A DNA stretch of 64,000 bases, taken from NCBI RefSeq assembly GCF_008923245.1, contig NZ_WBOS01000003.1, positions 310,001-374,000 on the forward strand, written 5' to 3'. Shown here in pieces: positions 40,799 through 51,388 of this stretch. A program made the position numbers and the translations under genes. The stretch's first letter is position 1. Every line of letters starts with the position of its first letter. This DNA is from Cytobacillus depressus (lineage in GTDB: Bacteria; Bacillota; Bacilli; Bacillales; Cytobacillaceae). The notes below the pieces were generated by a model. The model was not told the DNA's origin. It worked only from the letters and a program-made list of their open reading frames with translations, and did no database searches.

Positions 40799-43749
40799 AT
40801 GGCTAACCAATCTTCAAAGCACCGTAAGTTTTTAGCAACATCATTAACAGCTGCAATGGTAGCATCTGCAGTTGCACCAACAGCTGGTTTCGCAGCTGAA
40901 GCAAAAAGTTTCAAAGACGTTCCAGCTGATCACTGGGCAAAAGCATCAATCGACTATTTAGTAGGTAAAGGTGCGATCGATGGCCGTCCAGGTGGGACTT
41001 TCGATCTTAAATCAGACATCACTCGTGGTGAAGCTGCTAAGATCCTTTCTATCACTCTAGGTCTTAAAATCGATGACGAAGCAAAGGCTAGCTTCAAAGA
41101 TGCAGCTGACCACTGGGCTTCTAAATACATCGCTGCTCTTCAAACTCAAAAAGAAGGCGTAATTAACGGTTACGACAAAGATACTTTCAAGCCAAACGCT
41201 AAAATCACTCGTCAAGAAATGGCGAAAATGGTTGTTACAGCTTACGGTTTAAAACTTAACGAAAATGCTGACGTGTCTTTCACTGACAACAACGGATGGG
41301 GCGCTGAGTTCGTAAACATCTTAGCTAGCCTTGGAGTTGTTGAAGGAGTTGCTGCAGGCAAATTCTCACCAAACGAACTGTAACTCGTGCACAAACTCCA
41401 GTGTTTGTACACCGTGCGGAAGTTGAAGAAGTACGTAAGGAAGTTCCTGTTAAGAATGTTGCACCTAGTGTTGTTAGTGTAAGTGCAATTAACGGAGGAC
41501 AATTATTAGTTAAATTCAGTACTGAGGTTGATAAAACTTCAGCTCAAACAGAAAGTAATTATGCTCTATCTGATGGTAAAACAGTATCTACTGCCACTCT
41601 TTTAGATGATAAGAAATCAGTTCGCCTAACTTTAAATAATGCTTTTGATAATAAAGCTGCATACAAAGTTGCTGTAACTGTTCAAAACGTAATTATTGAT
41701 GGTACTGTTGATACAAAATTCCCTGTATTTACTCAAGTAATTACAGTAGAAGATAAAGTAAATGCTGAAATTTCAAGTGTAAAAGCTGTTACAAAAGATG
41801 ATTCAACAAAAGAAGTTGAAGTTAAGTTCTCTGAACCAGTTCAAACTGGTGCAGCATACAAAATCAATGGTGTAAGTGTAAGTAATGCTGTATTAAATCC
41901 GGCTGGAACTACTCTTACTCTAACTGCTGCTAGCAATTTAGAAACTGGAAAAACATATAAAATTGAAGCAATTAACCTAACTGATAAGTCAGGTAACGTT
42001 AATTCAGTAGCAACAAAAGAGTTTACAGTAACAAAAGATGCTGTAGCTCCAGTTGTTCAATCTGTTGTAGCACATGGAGATAATGCTCTATTAGTTACAT
42101 TCAGTAAAGATATGAAGAATGATGCTGCAGCATTAGCAAACTTAAAAGCTAATATTAAGGTAAAAAGTGATGTTTATGAGGATGTAACAGTTGGTAGTGT
42201 AACACAACTTGATGGGGATTCAGAAACTCAATTTGTTGTTCAATTACAAAAAACAGGAGCAAATTCCGCAGCTGGTTTATTCTCATCTTCTAAAACATCT
42301 CATAATGTAACAGTATTATTTGTTAATGATGCTATTGAAGACTACTTAGGGAATAAATTGGTAGGAATTTCTAAATCTGCAACTCTAACAAAAGACACTG
42401 TTGCGCCTGAAGTAACAGGTATTACTTATAAAAAGAATTCAGCTGGTAAAGTAACAGCTCTTGTAGTGAACTTTAGTGAAGGTGTAAAAGCTAATGCTTC
42501 ATTAGCGTTCCCAGCTAACGTTGTAAATGAAAATGGTGTTGTTGTAACTTCAGCATCAGTATTTGGAACTATTGGTAATGCTAACGTTGCTGAGGGAGCT
42601 AAAAAGGCTACATTTGCTATCACTAGCGGTACTGAGAAAGAAGTTACAGGAAAGTACTCATTTACACTTACTACAGGATTTGTAAAAGATTCTTCTATTG
42701 CTGAAAATGAATCAAAAGCATATTCTGCAGTTGTTGATTTTGGATCAAGTCAGACTTCAGGTGATTACACAGTTACTAGCGCATCAACAACTACTACTAA
42801 CGTGATCACTGTTAAATTCCCAGAAGCAGTAAAAGGTGGAGCTGTAACAGGTTCTGCAACAGATCCTTCTCGTTACACAATTAACGGAAGCTCATTACCT
42901 TCTGGTACAACTATTACTTTAAATGCAGAAGGTTCTCCAACTGCTACTGATAAAGCACAAACAATTGCTACAATCACAGTACCAGATGGAACAATGAATG
43001 CAACAGATGGAGCTGCAATTTTCACAGTTAATGGTGTTCAAACTTTAACTGGAAAAACAAACAAGCCATTTACAACAACTGTTTCAGTTACTGATAATAT
43101 TAAACCAGAACTAAAAAGCGCTAAAGTGTTAGACAATAAAACTATTGAATTAACATATAATGAAGATATGGTTACTTTAAATGGTGCTTTCGTAGGTGAT
43201 GAGTTTACTATTTATCAAGGATCATCTGCTGTAACTCTTGCAGATGCTGAATTAGTTGCTACTAGTGTATCTGGATTCCCTGCTAAAATTAAAATTGTAG
43301 TTACTAAAGGTGCTGATTCAGCAGGTGCTGCAGCTTCAACATTTGCAACAGCTACTAATTTAACTAAAGGAACAAATACAGGAACTGGTAACGTAACAGT
43401 TCTAGGTACATTTACTGGAACAGCTAATGAGACTGTAACTGTTAAGAAGACTGCTACTGGTTATACTGTAGATGGTACTAATGATGTTGTACTAACTGGT
43501 TCAACATTCACATATAAAGGCTTAACATTTAGTGTTGCTGACGCTGATGCAAATGGAGTAGCTACTAATGATACATTTACTGTAAGTCTAACAGCATATG
43601 TTGCAGCAACTTCTACTACAACTCTTGATTTAACTAAATCATTATCAGTTGAAACAAAAGTACCTGCTGCAGGTGGAACAACTGCTGATGTATTAGACAA
43701 AGCTAATAATAAACAAAAAGCTTCTGTTAAAGTCGACGTAGCTAAGTAA
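40799..43749 (+). pseudogene. S-layer protein gene (SLH x3, Ig-like domains) with a single-base frameshift
   Basis: The first frame (40799-41383) gives the signal peptide (RKFLATSLTAAMVASAVAPT) and three SLH domains, then stops after GKFSPNEL. The next frame (from about 41382) continues at once with VTRAQTPVFVHRAEVEEV, the normal end of the third SLH, and runs 780 more residues of Thr/Val/Ala-rich Ig-like modules. Reading GAACTGTAACT as GAAACTGTAACT restores one protein of about 983 aa, so one A is missing near 41380. The downstream frame has no other stop, so this is a recent mutation, a switching site or a sequencing error. Promoter, leader, codon use and terminator all look like those of a highly expressed S-layer gene. 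A paralogue lies at 47494. Confidence 0.85.
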
Positions 43750-43808
43750 TCTTTTATGATGGTGTTCTAAACACTATGAGAGATTGATAGACATAATGTC
43801 TTACTTGG

Positions 43809-43849
43809 AAAGCTCTGTGGAGAGGAATCTCTGCGGGGCTTTTCTTTTT
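43809..43849 (+). terminator. Terminator after the first S-layer gene
   Basis: AAAGCTCTGTGGAGAG pairs (with G-U pairs) with TCTCTGCGGGGCTTTT across a GAA loop; T-rich tail. Confidence 0.85.
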
Positions 43850-44143
43850 GGTATTTTAGAATTGAAAAGAAAAGCAGAAATCTTGGAGCCTGACCCTCAT
43901 TAGGGTAAAATACTAAAGTGTAGGAGAATTTTCATTATTGGTTTCTCATTCATATAGAAATTCAAGGTGAGAGAAATCCTCGTTTTCAAAGAGAATGTTT
44001 TATTATTATTATCGAATTTTTGATAAAAATAACAAAGATATTGTTGCCATCTGATTATTAACTGATTCCTCTAAAAAATTCCGGCGCCTAATATGTATAT
44101 TCATTAATCCTATGAAACAATCATAAAATATGAATATTATCTG
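43850..44143. other. Non-coding stretch
   Basis: AT-rich, no ORF, terminator or repeat recognised. It leads into a gene fragment at 44144. Confidence 0.4.
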
Positions 44144-44377
44144 TATAAAAATATCGATCAAAATGAAAAGGGCTTGCTTAATTCTAGTATTCCCTTTGCC
44201 ATCGATATATTAGCCGCTAACTATGTGAAAGAGGCAAAGAATGATGATATGAAGCGTTATCGATTCAAGCGCGTATTAATCCGTCTTCTTTTACAACGAA
44301 ATAATGATCCCCGAGAAGATTTATGCATCTATTTGTCTACACTAATCTACTTCATGACTATTTATTGCAAAAACTAA
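44144..44377 (+). pseudogene. Fragment resembling a Rpn-type (PD-(D/E)XK) transposase-nuclease gene
   Basis: An open stretch without a proper start encodes GLLNSSIPFAIDILAANYVK, then KNDDMKRYRFKRVLIRLLL and PREDL. From memory this resembles the C-terminal part of the Bacillus family annotated as Rpn recombination-promoting nuclease/putative transposase or 'cytosolic protein'. There, a R-x-x-L-I-R-L-L-x-x-R segment precedes REDL. After that the frame degrades. Probably the remnant of a lost gene. The following 200 bp to 44578 hold nothing I can name. Confidence 0.4.
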
Positions 44378-44577
44378 GAAATGAAATTCCCCTTACAAAG
44401 GAAGGGTCCTCTTCCATGCCTTTAGCTCTTTTAATCTTGATCACTTCACTGAATTTTGATGAACGATTTATAGGGAAGAAAGGAATATATTTCAAGTCCT
44501 CTCTTCCCTGTAATAAATGTTTTATTTTAAAACTATCAAGCCGTTGCCGAAAGATTTATAGTTTTTTCCCCAAGGTA

Positions 44578-45798
44578 CTATTTTAAAATACTAACTGTCT
44601 TATTTTTATTATCCCACATTATTTCAGCATTGAAGACCTCACTTACAAACCGTAGAGGAATGAGTACATTTCCATTAACAATTTGTGCTTCTACATCCAT
44701 TAGAGTAGGTCTGTTATTCACTTGGACTTGTTTTGCATAAATAGGAATAGAGACGGTTGTTCCGCCCTTTGAAGCGGTCACTGTTTTATTATTTTGATTC
44801 CAATCTACTTTGACACCTAAAGCTTCAAAGGTCTGTCTCAGTGGGACTAGCAATCTCCCATCTACTAATTTAGATTTTTGATTAAAAACGATTATTTGGT
44901 CACTATCCTTACTTTTGATTTTAGTCGTAATCGTTATATTGTTTTCATACTTTTTTATGTGATGTTTGTGAGTAATTGAGGCGATATTTGCAATTACTGT
45001 CTGGGAATGATTATATTCCAGATTCTTTGTTGTTACTGCTAGCACATATGGGTTTTCATCATACACAATAGCAATATCATTATAAATTAAATTCATCGGA
45101 ATCATGCCGACTTTATGGGCAACTTCAACACCTTTTATTCCAGCGGGGATCGTCGTGCTGTAAATGGTACTTTTTAAGTACTTTACTAACTCTTTTCCAT
45201 TTGCACTCTTCTGGGAGAATGCATAAAGCTTAGCCGCATAAAGAGTTAAATCTTTCGCAGATGTGATGCTTTTGCCTTGCGGATATGTGTAGGTCCCACC
45301 AAGCTTTTTCATGTAATTAATTAAATTCCCTTTTCCGACCTTTTCCATCAACATGATAAATGCAATGTTATCACTATAAATCATGGATCTCTTTACCAGT
45401 TCCCGGATGGTATACTTGCTCCCAACCTTTTCATTTTGAATAATCCCGCTTCCGCCATAGTGGTGATGGGATCGATAGGTGAGCTGCTCATCTAAGTTAA
45501 TTTACCCCAAATCCGCTAACTCCATAATATACAGGGCTTGGGGTAACTTTAACGTACTGGCAGCAGATGCGGCATTGTTCCCATTGTATGAATAGCTTTC
45601 GTTTGTAGTTAAGTCCACATAATGAACGGTTATGACTCCTTTTTGTCCTTTAATATAAGCTGCTAGTTCTTTATTGATCTCTTGTTGGAATTGCAAATCT
45701 GCCGCTTTTGCCAAATGCACATTCAAACTTGAACTCAATGAAAATATAAGTATAACCAATAATATTAAAATTCTCTTAAGCATGGATTCTTCTAACAC
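44578..45798 (-). pseudogene. Beta-lactamase-like serine hydrolase with C-terminal stalk domain, in-frame TAA
   Basis: Two ORFs in one frame on the minus strand are separated by a single TAA at 45502-45504. The first gives a signal peptide (KRILILLVILIFSLSSSL) and the class A active-site Ser motif S-x-x-K (AASTLKLPQ). After the stop the frame continues INLDEQLTY, through SDN (MIYSDNIAF) to a KTG-like triad AHKVGM. The C-terminus is a double stalk module (LVDGRLLVPLRQTFEALG, NVLIPLRFVSEVFNAEIMW). All three motifs of a penicilloyl serine transferase are present, so this was a surface-exposed beta-lactamase-like or D,D-peptidase-like protein. A later start at 45384 would lack the catalytic Ser. 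One point mutation would repair it. Confidence 0.8.
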
Positions 45799-46281
45799 TC
45801 CTTTTAGTAGTTTAGTAATAAGTCTTTTATATCATGTTTAATTATTATTAAATAGAGTTAATTAGTAAATATATGTATGAATTGTAAAATTTATACCCTT
45901 AGATAAAAAACCAGATGTTTATGGCTCTTGAAAAATATAGAAATATCAAGTTTCAAACCTTATCACTGAATTCTGATATCGATTGATTTATGAGCTATGA
46001 TTATAAATGAATGGGGAGAATAACAGGATTTTTCGCTTTATATTCTCTATTTGATGGTGATTTTGAAGTAGCTACGAAGTTTTATAACCAATAATGCCAA
46101 CATGCTAGCATTTTACGATAAATAAAAAGAATCCATTTTGAAAAAGGTTAATCAAAATGGATTCTTATTTTGTAGAAATAAGGTTGGTTCTAATTTTCGT
46201 TCCGCACGATTATCCCGATAAAAATACCTTAAAAAGCGGAAGAATATAAATATCCAATCATATGATTCTTTTTTTACTTAA
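45799..46281. other. Intergenic region with one terminator
   Basis: A hairpin AAAAAGAATCCATTTTGA / TCAAAATGGATTCTTATTTT spans 46124-46170. A 27-codon ORF (46011-46094) has no ribosome site and was not called. The rest is AT-rich sequence without features. Confidence 0.5.
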
Positions 46282-46908
46282 TTACTCACACAAAAACAAA
46301 CATGATTTCTTAAATCTGTCATGATCAGTTGATACGAAATACCAGTGATTATCTATTTTCTTATAATCGCTATAGTAATCAAACTCTTTAGCAGTTGGAA
46401 ATTTACCTGTGGATGAATAAATAAAACCTTCCTGTAAACCGACAAAATCCATAAAGGGTTGTTCAGCTGATTGAAAATAGACAAAAAAGTTATCTTTTGA
46501 ATGCATTCCTGCTCTTATTGTGTCGGATTTAACTGCATCTATATATTGTGGTGGAGTGTAATACCAGTAAAAACCTTTACTTCCGTATCTATCTGCTTCT
46601 TTTTTTATTTCCCCATTGGCTAACATTCTAATGATCTCTTCTCTATCATCTTTATAAAGATAAAAATTGACTTCCGTTCTAATCAATGGTGGCAATACAA
46701 TCACTATGAATAGTGTTATTAGTTGAATAGTGATTGGAACCCATTTTTTTTTGAATAAATAAGTGATGGAAAAAATAAAGCTGACCGTAAATAACCCATA
46801 TGATACGAAGGCCAACTTAAAAGATCCATTTCCGACAAGCTTAAACACTGTATAAAACAATAATAAAATACTACTACCTAATACTAAGATGGTTATATAT
46901 TTTTTCAT
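46282..46908 (-). CDS. Hypothetical membrane protein
   Basis: 208 aa. Three hydrophobic helices lie in the first 90 residues (ITILVLGSSILLLFYTVF, FVSYGLFTVSFIFSITYLF, ITIQLITLFIVIVLPPLI). A mixed-charge extracytoplasmic or cytoplasmic domain of about 120 residues follows. AGGAAGGAT lies 7 nt before the ATG at 46908; a start at 46956 would add 16 residues with no ribosome site. I do not recognise a family. It stands alone between a pseudogene and an S-layer gene. Confidence 0.7.
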   Translation of the reverse strand: MKKYITILVLGSSILLLFYTVFKLVGNGSFKLAFVSYGLFTVSFIFSITYLFKKKWVPITIQLITLFIVIVLPPLIRTEVNFYLYKDDREEIIRMLANGEIKKEADRYGSKGFYWYYTPPQYIDAVKSDTIRAGMHSKDNFFVYFQSAEQPFMDFVGLQEGFIYSSTGKFPTAKEFDYYSDYKKIDNHWYFVSTDHDRFKKSCLFLCE

Positions 46909-47329
46909 AATTGTTATCCTTCCTAAAATGTAAATTATTCCTTTCCAAACGACCAATGGCCTAGAAATAATTGCTTAATATTCCTTTTTTATTTTAACAT
47001 TACTTATAGTAATAACAGGATATTATTGCAAAGGATGACAAGTTTCATTACTTATGGGTATGATGGTCTACGTGCGCTTCTTCAACAATAATTCATTTCT
47101 AGATCCTCATTTTCTAAAGGAAAAAAACCCCCATAAAATAAACCCCATTTAACGAATAGTATAAAGTATAGGAGAGCTTAAGGTGAGTGTGGCAATTTTG
47201 TCATGCTTTATTTTTAATAAAATTACATTCTTATCGGGACTTACCAATCATTCCCTATATAGCTAAAAATAGCGTCCATTAGGTAATTAAATGAAAAAGT
47301 ACCAAAGTACTATTTATTGAAAATTTCTC
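46909..47329. other. Upstream region of the intact S-layer gene
   Basis: AT-rich, no ORF or repeat recognised. It leads to the promoter at 47330. Confidence 0.45.
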
Positions 47330-47368
47330 TGCTATACTTTATTTATAACCCCTTACCTAGGTAAGGGG
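47330..47368 (+). promoter_or_regulatory. Extended -10 promoter and 5'-terminal palindrome of the intact S-layer gene
   Basis: TG-C-TATACT (47330-47338) is an extended -10, and no good -35 is seen at 17 bp. The expected start (near 47345) is followed at once by a perfect 20-bp palindrome, CCCCTTAC-CTAG-GTAAGGGG (47349-47368). This would fold as a hairpin at the very 5' end of a roughly 145-nt leader. Confidence 0.65.
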
Positions 47369-47493
47369 AGCAGGAGAAAATTCTGCAACTTTTATTAACT
47401 AGTTTGATAGAGTTACCAACTTAGAGTATAAAGTCATACATACAAAAGTCTGTCAACTAGATTCCATTGTACAATTTTAGGAGGATACTATAC

Positions 47494-50016
47494 ATGGCTC
47501 AACAATCAAAAAATTACAAAAAGTTCTTAGCTACTTCAATGACAGCAGCAATGGTTGCTTCTGCGATTGCTCCAACTGCTGGATTTGCAGCAGCTAATTT
47601 CAAGGATGTTCCAGCTGGGAACTTCTATTTTGATTATGTATCTGCACTTGCAAATGCAAAAATCATTGATGGCCGTCCTGATGGATCATTTGATCTTGGC
47701 GGAAAGATCAACCGTGCTGAAGCTTCAAAAATGATTGCAAACATTCTTAAATTAGATACGAAGAAAGCTCCTGCAGCAGACTTTTCTGATGTAGACCAAA
47801 CGAAATGGTATGCAGAATTCATTAATGCACTTTCTGCAAAAGGTCTAATCAACGGTAAAGGCCAAGGCAAATTTGATCCAACTGGTACATTAACTCGTGG
47901 CGAATTTGCAAAAATGGTTGTAGAAGCTTACGATCTAAAACTTAAAGCTGACGGCCCAGCTGCAAACTTCAAAGATGTTGATGCCAACAAATGGTATGCT
48001 AAATACGTGACGATTCTTTTCTCACACGATCTAGTTACTGGTACAACTGCAACAACTTTCTCACCAGATGCACAAATCAAACGTGCTGACTTTGCAAAAT
48101 TATTAACTGAAACTGATTGGGCTAAAGGTTCTACATTAGAAAAGCCAAATGCAGCTGCTCCAGCAGTTGAAAGTGTAAAAGCAGTGAATGCAAAAACAAT
48201 CGAAGTGAAATTTACTAAAGCTGTAGATGCGAAAACTTTAAAAAATGCTTCTGATGCTGATGTAATTACTGTAGTAGCAGGTCAAGGCGCGAAAGCAGCT
48301 GGCGCAATTACTCAAGAGTTAAGTGCTGACGGAAAAACTTTAACTTTAAAAGCTACTAACTTCTTCAAAGGCGACTACACAGTAAAAGTTCCTTTCGAAA
48401 TCGTGAAGGATGTTGACGGTGAGTTCGTTAAAGCTGTTAACGCTAAAGTAACAGTTAACGATACAACTGCACCAGTATTAGCTTCTGCAACTTCAGTAAT
48501 TAAAGATACAAAAGATGCGATTACAAAAATCACTTTAACATTTGATGAAGAAGTAACTTCTTTAGATGCTGTGAAAATTGATGGCAAAGGTCATGACTTT
48601 AAGCGTGAAGGAAACAAGGTAACTGTTGAAGGTTTAAGCCTTGATGCAGCTAAGTCACACGAAGTAACAGTTGTAAACGCTAAGGATGTAGCAGGTAATG
48701 TGAAAGATGTTCAAACTGCGCCTGTACAAGTTACAGTTGATAATGTAGCTCCATCTGTAGTAAGTGTTGTAGCAACTGGTGAAAACACAGTGAAAGTAAC
48801 TTTGGACGAAGAGCTTGCTGAGTCGTTAAAAGTGACTGCTAAAGTTGGTAGCTTTACAGAAAATATTGTTAAAGAAATAACTAAAGTAAATGAAAAAGAA
48901 TATATCGTTACATTAAAAGAGCAATACCTATTTAAAAATGGTAACTCTGATGCAGTTACATTAACATTTGCAAAAGGCGATTTAAAAGATGAAATTGGCA
49001 ACACAAATGCAGAAGATGTAACTAAAACGGTAACTGTTTCTAAAGACATTGCTGCTCCTCAAGCAGTTAAGGTGGAAACTTCTGAAACAAACGGAAAGGT
49101 AACTGCTTTCTCAGTAACATACAATAAAGAAGTTGCTAATCCAACAGCAGCTAAAATTTCTGTTGTAAATTCAAAAGGCGAAATCAAAGCTCAAGATAAA
49201 GTTGTAAAAAGTGTTGCATTATCAAATGATAATAAAACAGTTATTTTCACACTTGTTAATGGATTAGCTGCAGATCAATATAGCCTTGAATTAGCTGAAG
49301 GCTTCGTTAAAGATAAAGCTCTTTCTCCAAATAACAGTGCGAAATATGCATTTAAAGTGGATGTAACAGAAGCTGCTAAACCAGTTGAAACAACGTTTAA
49401 AGTTGCTGGTGTAACTGTAGAGGAAAATGTAATCACTGTTGATTTTGGTGCACAAGTGAAAGCTGCTGGCACTGGTTCAGCTCTTAATGCTGCTGCTTAC
49501 CAAGTAAATGGTGTAACTCTTCCAGAAGGAACTGTTATTGCATTCGGACAAAAAGAAGATAAGTCTCTTGATCAAACTAAAGTTGAAATTACTTTACCAG
49601 CTGGTTTTGTTAAAGCTGACGATTCTAAAGCAATCTTCAAAATCAATGACGTTCAAACTTTAGATAACAAAGTAAGCCAACCATTCACAACAACAATTGC
49701 TGTTACTGATAACACAGCTCCAGAAGCTCAATCTTTTGAAGCTACAACATTAACAGAAGTAACAGTAACATACTCTGAAGCTATCAAACTTGTTACGAAA
49801 AATGGAATTTCAGATGAAATTACTCTTTTAGATAACAAAGGTGCTGGAATTAAAATTACTGACAAGAAAGTAACAGCTGACGGTAAATTAGTTCTAACAG
49901 TAGCTGAATCTTCAGCAGTAGCGAAACTAGTTACAAACACAGTTAACGTTGAAAATGCAGATATCCAAGACGCAGCAGGCAACGCTCAAAAAGCAGGCCT
50001 AACAATCTCTAAATAA
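47494..50016 (+). CDS. S-layer protein with N-terminal SLH triplet and Ig-like domains
   Basis: 840 aa. Start chosen at 47494, 9 nt after TAGGAGGA; the in-frame codon at 47467 has no ribosome site. The signal peptide KKFLATSMTAAMVASAIAPT is nearly the same as in the 40799 gene. SLH domains cover about 28-205 (GRPDGSFDLGGKINRAEA, GQGKFDPTGTLTRGEF, TATTFSPDAQIKRADF). The remaining 630 residues are repeated beta-sandwich modules with openings such as VESVKAVNAKTIEVKFTKAV, as in Sap/EA1-type S-layer proteins. Ala/Val/Thr/Lys-rich, no Cys, and with biased codon use, all typical of a very abundant protein. It ends TAA with a REP-like element on the next base and a terminator behind. Confidence 0.92.
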   Translation: MAQQSKNYKKFLATSMTAAMVASAIAPTAGFAAANFKDVPAGNFYFDYVSALANAKIIDGRPDGSFDLGGKINRAEASKMIANILKLDTKKAPAADFSDVDQTKWYAEFINALSAKGLINGKGQGKFDPTGTLTRGEFAKMVVEAYDLKLKADGPAANFKDVDANKWYAKYVTILFSHDLVTGTTATTFSPDAQIKRADFAKLLTETDWAKGSTLEKPNAAAPAVESVKAVNAKTIEVKFTKAVDAKTLKNASDADVITVVAGQGAKAAGAITQELSADGKTLTLKATNFFKGDYTVKVPFEIVKDVDGEFVKAVNAKVTVNDTTAPVLASATSVIKDTKDAITKITLTFDEEVTSLDAVKIDGKGHDFKREGNKVTVEGLSLDAAKSHEVTVVNAKDVAGNVKDVQTAPVQVTVDNVAPSVVSVVATGENTVKVTLDEELAESLKVTAKVGSFTENIVKEITKVNEKEYIVTLKEQYLFKNGNSDAVTLTFAKGDLKDEIGNTNAEDVTKTVTVSKDIAAPQAVKVETSETNGKVTAFSVTYNKEVANPTAAKISVVNSKGEIKAQDKVVKSVALSNDNKTVIFTLVNGLAADQYSLELAEGFVKDKALSPNNSAKYAFKVDVTEAAKPVETTFKVAGVTVEENVITVDFGAQVKAAGTGSALNAAAYQVNGVTLPEGTVIAFGQKEDKSLDQTKVEITLPAGFVKADDSKAIFKINDVQTLDNKVSQPFTTTIAVTDNTAPEAQSFEATTLTEVTVTYSEAIKLVTKNGISDEITLLDNKGAGIKITDKKVTADGKLVLTVAESSAVAKLVTNTVNVENADIQDAAGNAQKAGLTISK

Positions 50017-50072
50017 GGTGTCAGACACCCTTCGTGGACATTGTAAGATTTTATCCACACTAGGTGGACACT
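50017..50072 (+). repeat. REP-like element, copy 4
   Basis: The palindrome at 50017-50029 is directly after the stop codon; CGTGGACA, TCCAC and GGTGGACAC follow. Together with the terminator behind it, it forms a 113-bp block repeated at 51323 with one mismatch. Confidence 0.9.
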
Positions 50073-50082
50073 AGATAATAAG

Positions 50083-50129
50083 AAGAATGATCCGACATTT
50101 GTAAGCAAAATGTTGGATCATTCTTTTTC
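50083..50129 (+). terminator. Terminator of the S-layer gene
   Basis: AAGAATGATCCGACATTT pairs with AAATGTTGGATCATTCTT and is followed by TTT. Confidence 0.9.
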
Positions 50130-50134
50130 TATTA

Positions 50135-50189
50135 GGTGTTAGACACCTTCCGTGGACATTGTGAGTTTTTTTCCACGGCAGGTGTACAA
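50135..50189 (+). repeat. REP-like element, copy 5
   Basis: Variant palindrome GGTGTTAGACACC, then CCGTGGA pairing with TCCACGG, and GGTGTACAA. More diverged than its neighbours. Confidence 0.8.
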
Positions 50190-50329
50190 TAAATTATTGT
50201 CATGGAAATCAAAATAAATAGATAGATAAAAAACTCCCACTATATTTTTCCACAAATTACAAATTGAGTTTCTCTCAAAAATCTTTCATAATTTTAATGT
50301 AAACAATTTTATAAAGGTGGGGACATTAG

Positions 50330-51322
50330 TTGAAGGTTAAAAGTATCATAATAGCGGTTATCGCTTCATTTTCATTGTTCATTTCTTCACAATCAGCTTT
50401 AGCACATCCAGGCAGACTTGATGCTAAGGGGGGGCATAACTGCTCTGAACAGTCAAAAGCTGCGGGCCTTTGCACGGGCTATCATTATCATAACGGAACT
50501 GAAACAAGTCCGACTCCTTTTCCAGTTGCACCAGCACCAAAAAATTCAGCAGTAGCGGTGTACATAAATGGAACGAAACAATCATATGATCAGCCTCCGG
50601 TCATCGAAAATGGCCGGACATTAGTGCCAATGCGTGGGATCTTTGAAAGCTTAGGGGCAACTGTTGATTGGGACCCGCAAAGTAAAATCGTTAAAGCTGG
50701 CCATACGGGGACAACCATTGTATTAAAGATTGGCTCCAAGACACCAACAGTTAATGGAAAAGTTGTTCCGATTGATGTACCTGCAAAAATTACAAATGGG
50801 CGTACGCTCGTTCCACTTCGCTTTGTCGGTGAAGCATTAGGTGCAAGTGTGAATTATGATTCAGCAACAAAAACAATTACCATTGCCTCTAAAGTAACGG
50901 CTGCCTATCATCAATTAGATGGGGTCGTTACGAAGGTTGTTGACGGCGATACAGTGAAAGTTTCTCTTAACGGGAAAGAGGAAACAATCCGTTTGCTTTT
51001 GATTGACACTCCGGAAACCGTTCATCCGACTAAACCGGTAGAACCTTTCGGTAAAGAGGCAAGTGACTTTGCGAAACAACTTATGCCTCCAGGTAAGGCT
51101 GTTAAAGTGGAACTAGATGTAAGTGAGCGGGACAAATACGGGCGCTTACTTGCCTATGTTTATGCTGATGGACGTATGGTTAACGAGCTTTTGCTTGAAA
51201 AAGGCCTTGCTCGAGTTGCCTACGTTTATGTGCCAAACACCCGGTACGTCGACCAATTCCGTGAAATCCAAACCAAAGCTCAAAAGCAACAAATCGGAAT
51301 TTGGAGTTTAGAGAACTACTAA
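50330..51322 (+). CDS. Secreted thermonuclease (SNase) with stalk domain
   Basis: 330 aa, TTG start with AGGTGGGG. The signal peptide is cleaved near SALAHPG. It is followed by a His-rich YHYH-type segment (GGHNCSEQSKAAGLCTGYHYH), then a double stalk module (about 75-185; NGRTLVPMRGIFESLGATVDW, NGRTLVPLRFVGEALGASVNY). The C-terminal SNase domain spans about 195-330. RLLLIDTPE holds an active-site Arg and calcium-binding Asp; the Glu and second Arg follow in the PFGKEAS and SERDKYGRLLAYVY segments. It should degrade DNA or RNA outside the cell in a calcium-dependent way. The order YHYH - stalk - nuclease suggests surface retention. Its stop codon abuts a REP-like element. Confidence 0.92.
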   Translation: MKVKSIIIAVIASFSLFISSQSALAHPGRLDAKGGHNCSEQSKAAGLCTGYHYHNGTETSPTPFPVAPAPKNSAVAVYINGTKQSYDQPPVIENGRTLVPMRGIFESLGATVDWDPQSKIVKAGHTGTTIVLKIGSKTPTVNGKVVPIDVPAKITNGRTLVPLRFVGEALGASVNYDSATKTITIASKVTAAYHQLDGVVTKVVDGDTVKVSLNGKEETIRLLLIDTPETVHPTKPVEPFGKEASDFAKQLMPPGKAVKVELDVSERDKYGRLLAYVYADGRMVNELLLEKGLARVAYVYVPNTRYVDQFREIQTKAQKQQIGIWSLENY

Positions 51323-51377
51323 GGTGTCAGACACCCTTCGTGGACATTGTAAGATTTTATCCACACTAGGTGGACAC
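51323..51377 (+). repeat. REP-like element, copy 6
   Basis: Identical to copy 4 over its length and located, like it, on the base after a TAA stop. Followed by the same terminator. Confidence 0.9.
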
Positions 51378-51388
51378 TAGATAATAAG

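Noticed and set aside
44174..44586. Two short plus-strand ORFs as intact genes
   Set aside because: The first is only a fragment of a larger protein family and lacks a start; the second overlaps it in another frame with no ribosome site.
46011..46094. 27-codon ORF starting ATGGGGAGAATAACAGG
   Set aside because: Too short, no ribosome site, no similarity I can recognise; possibly a remnant.
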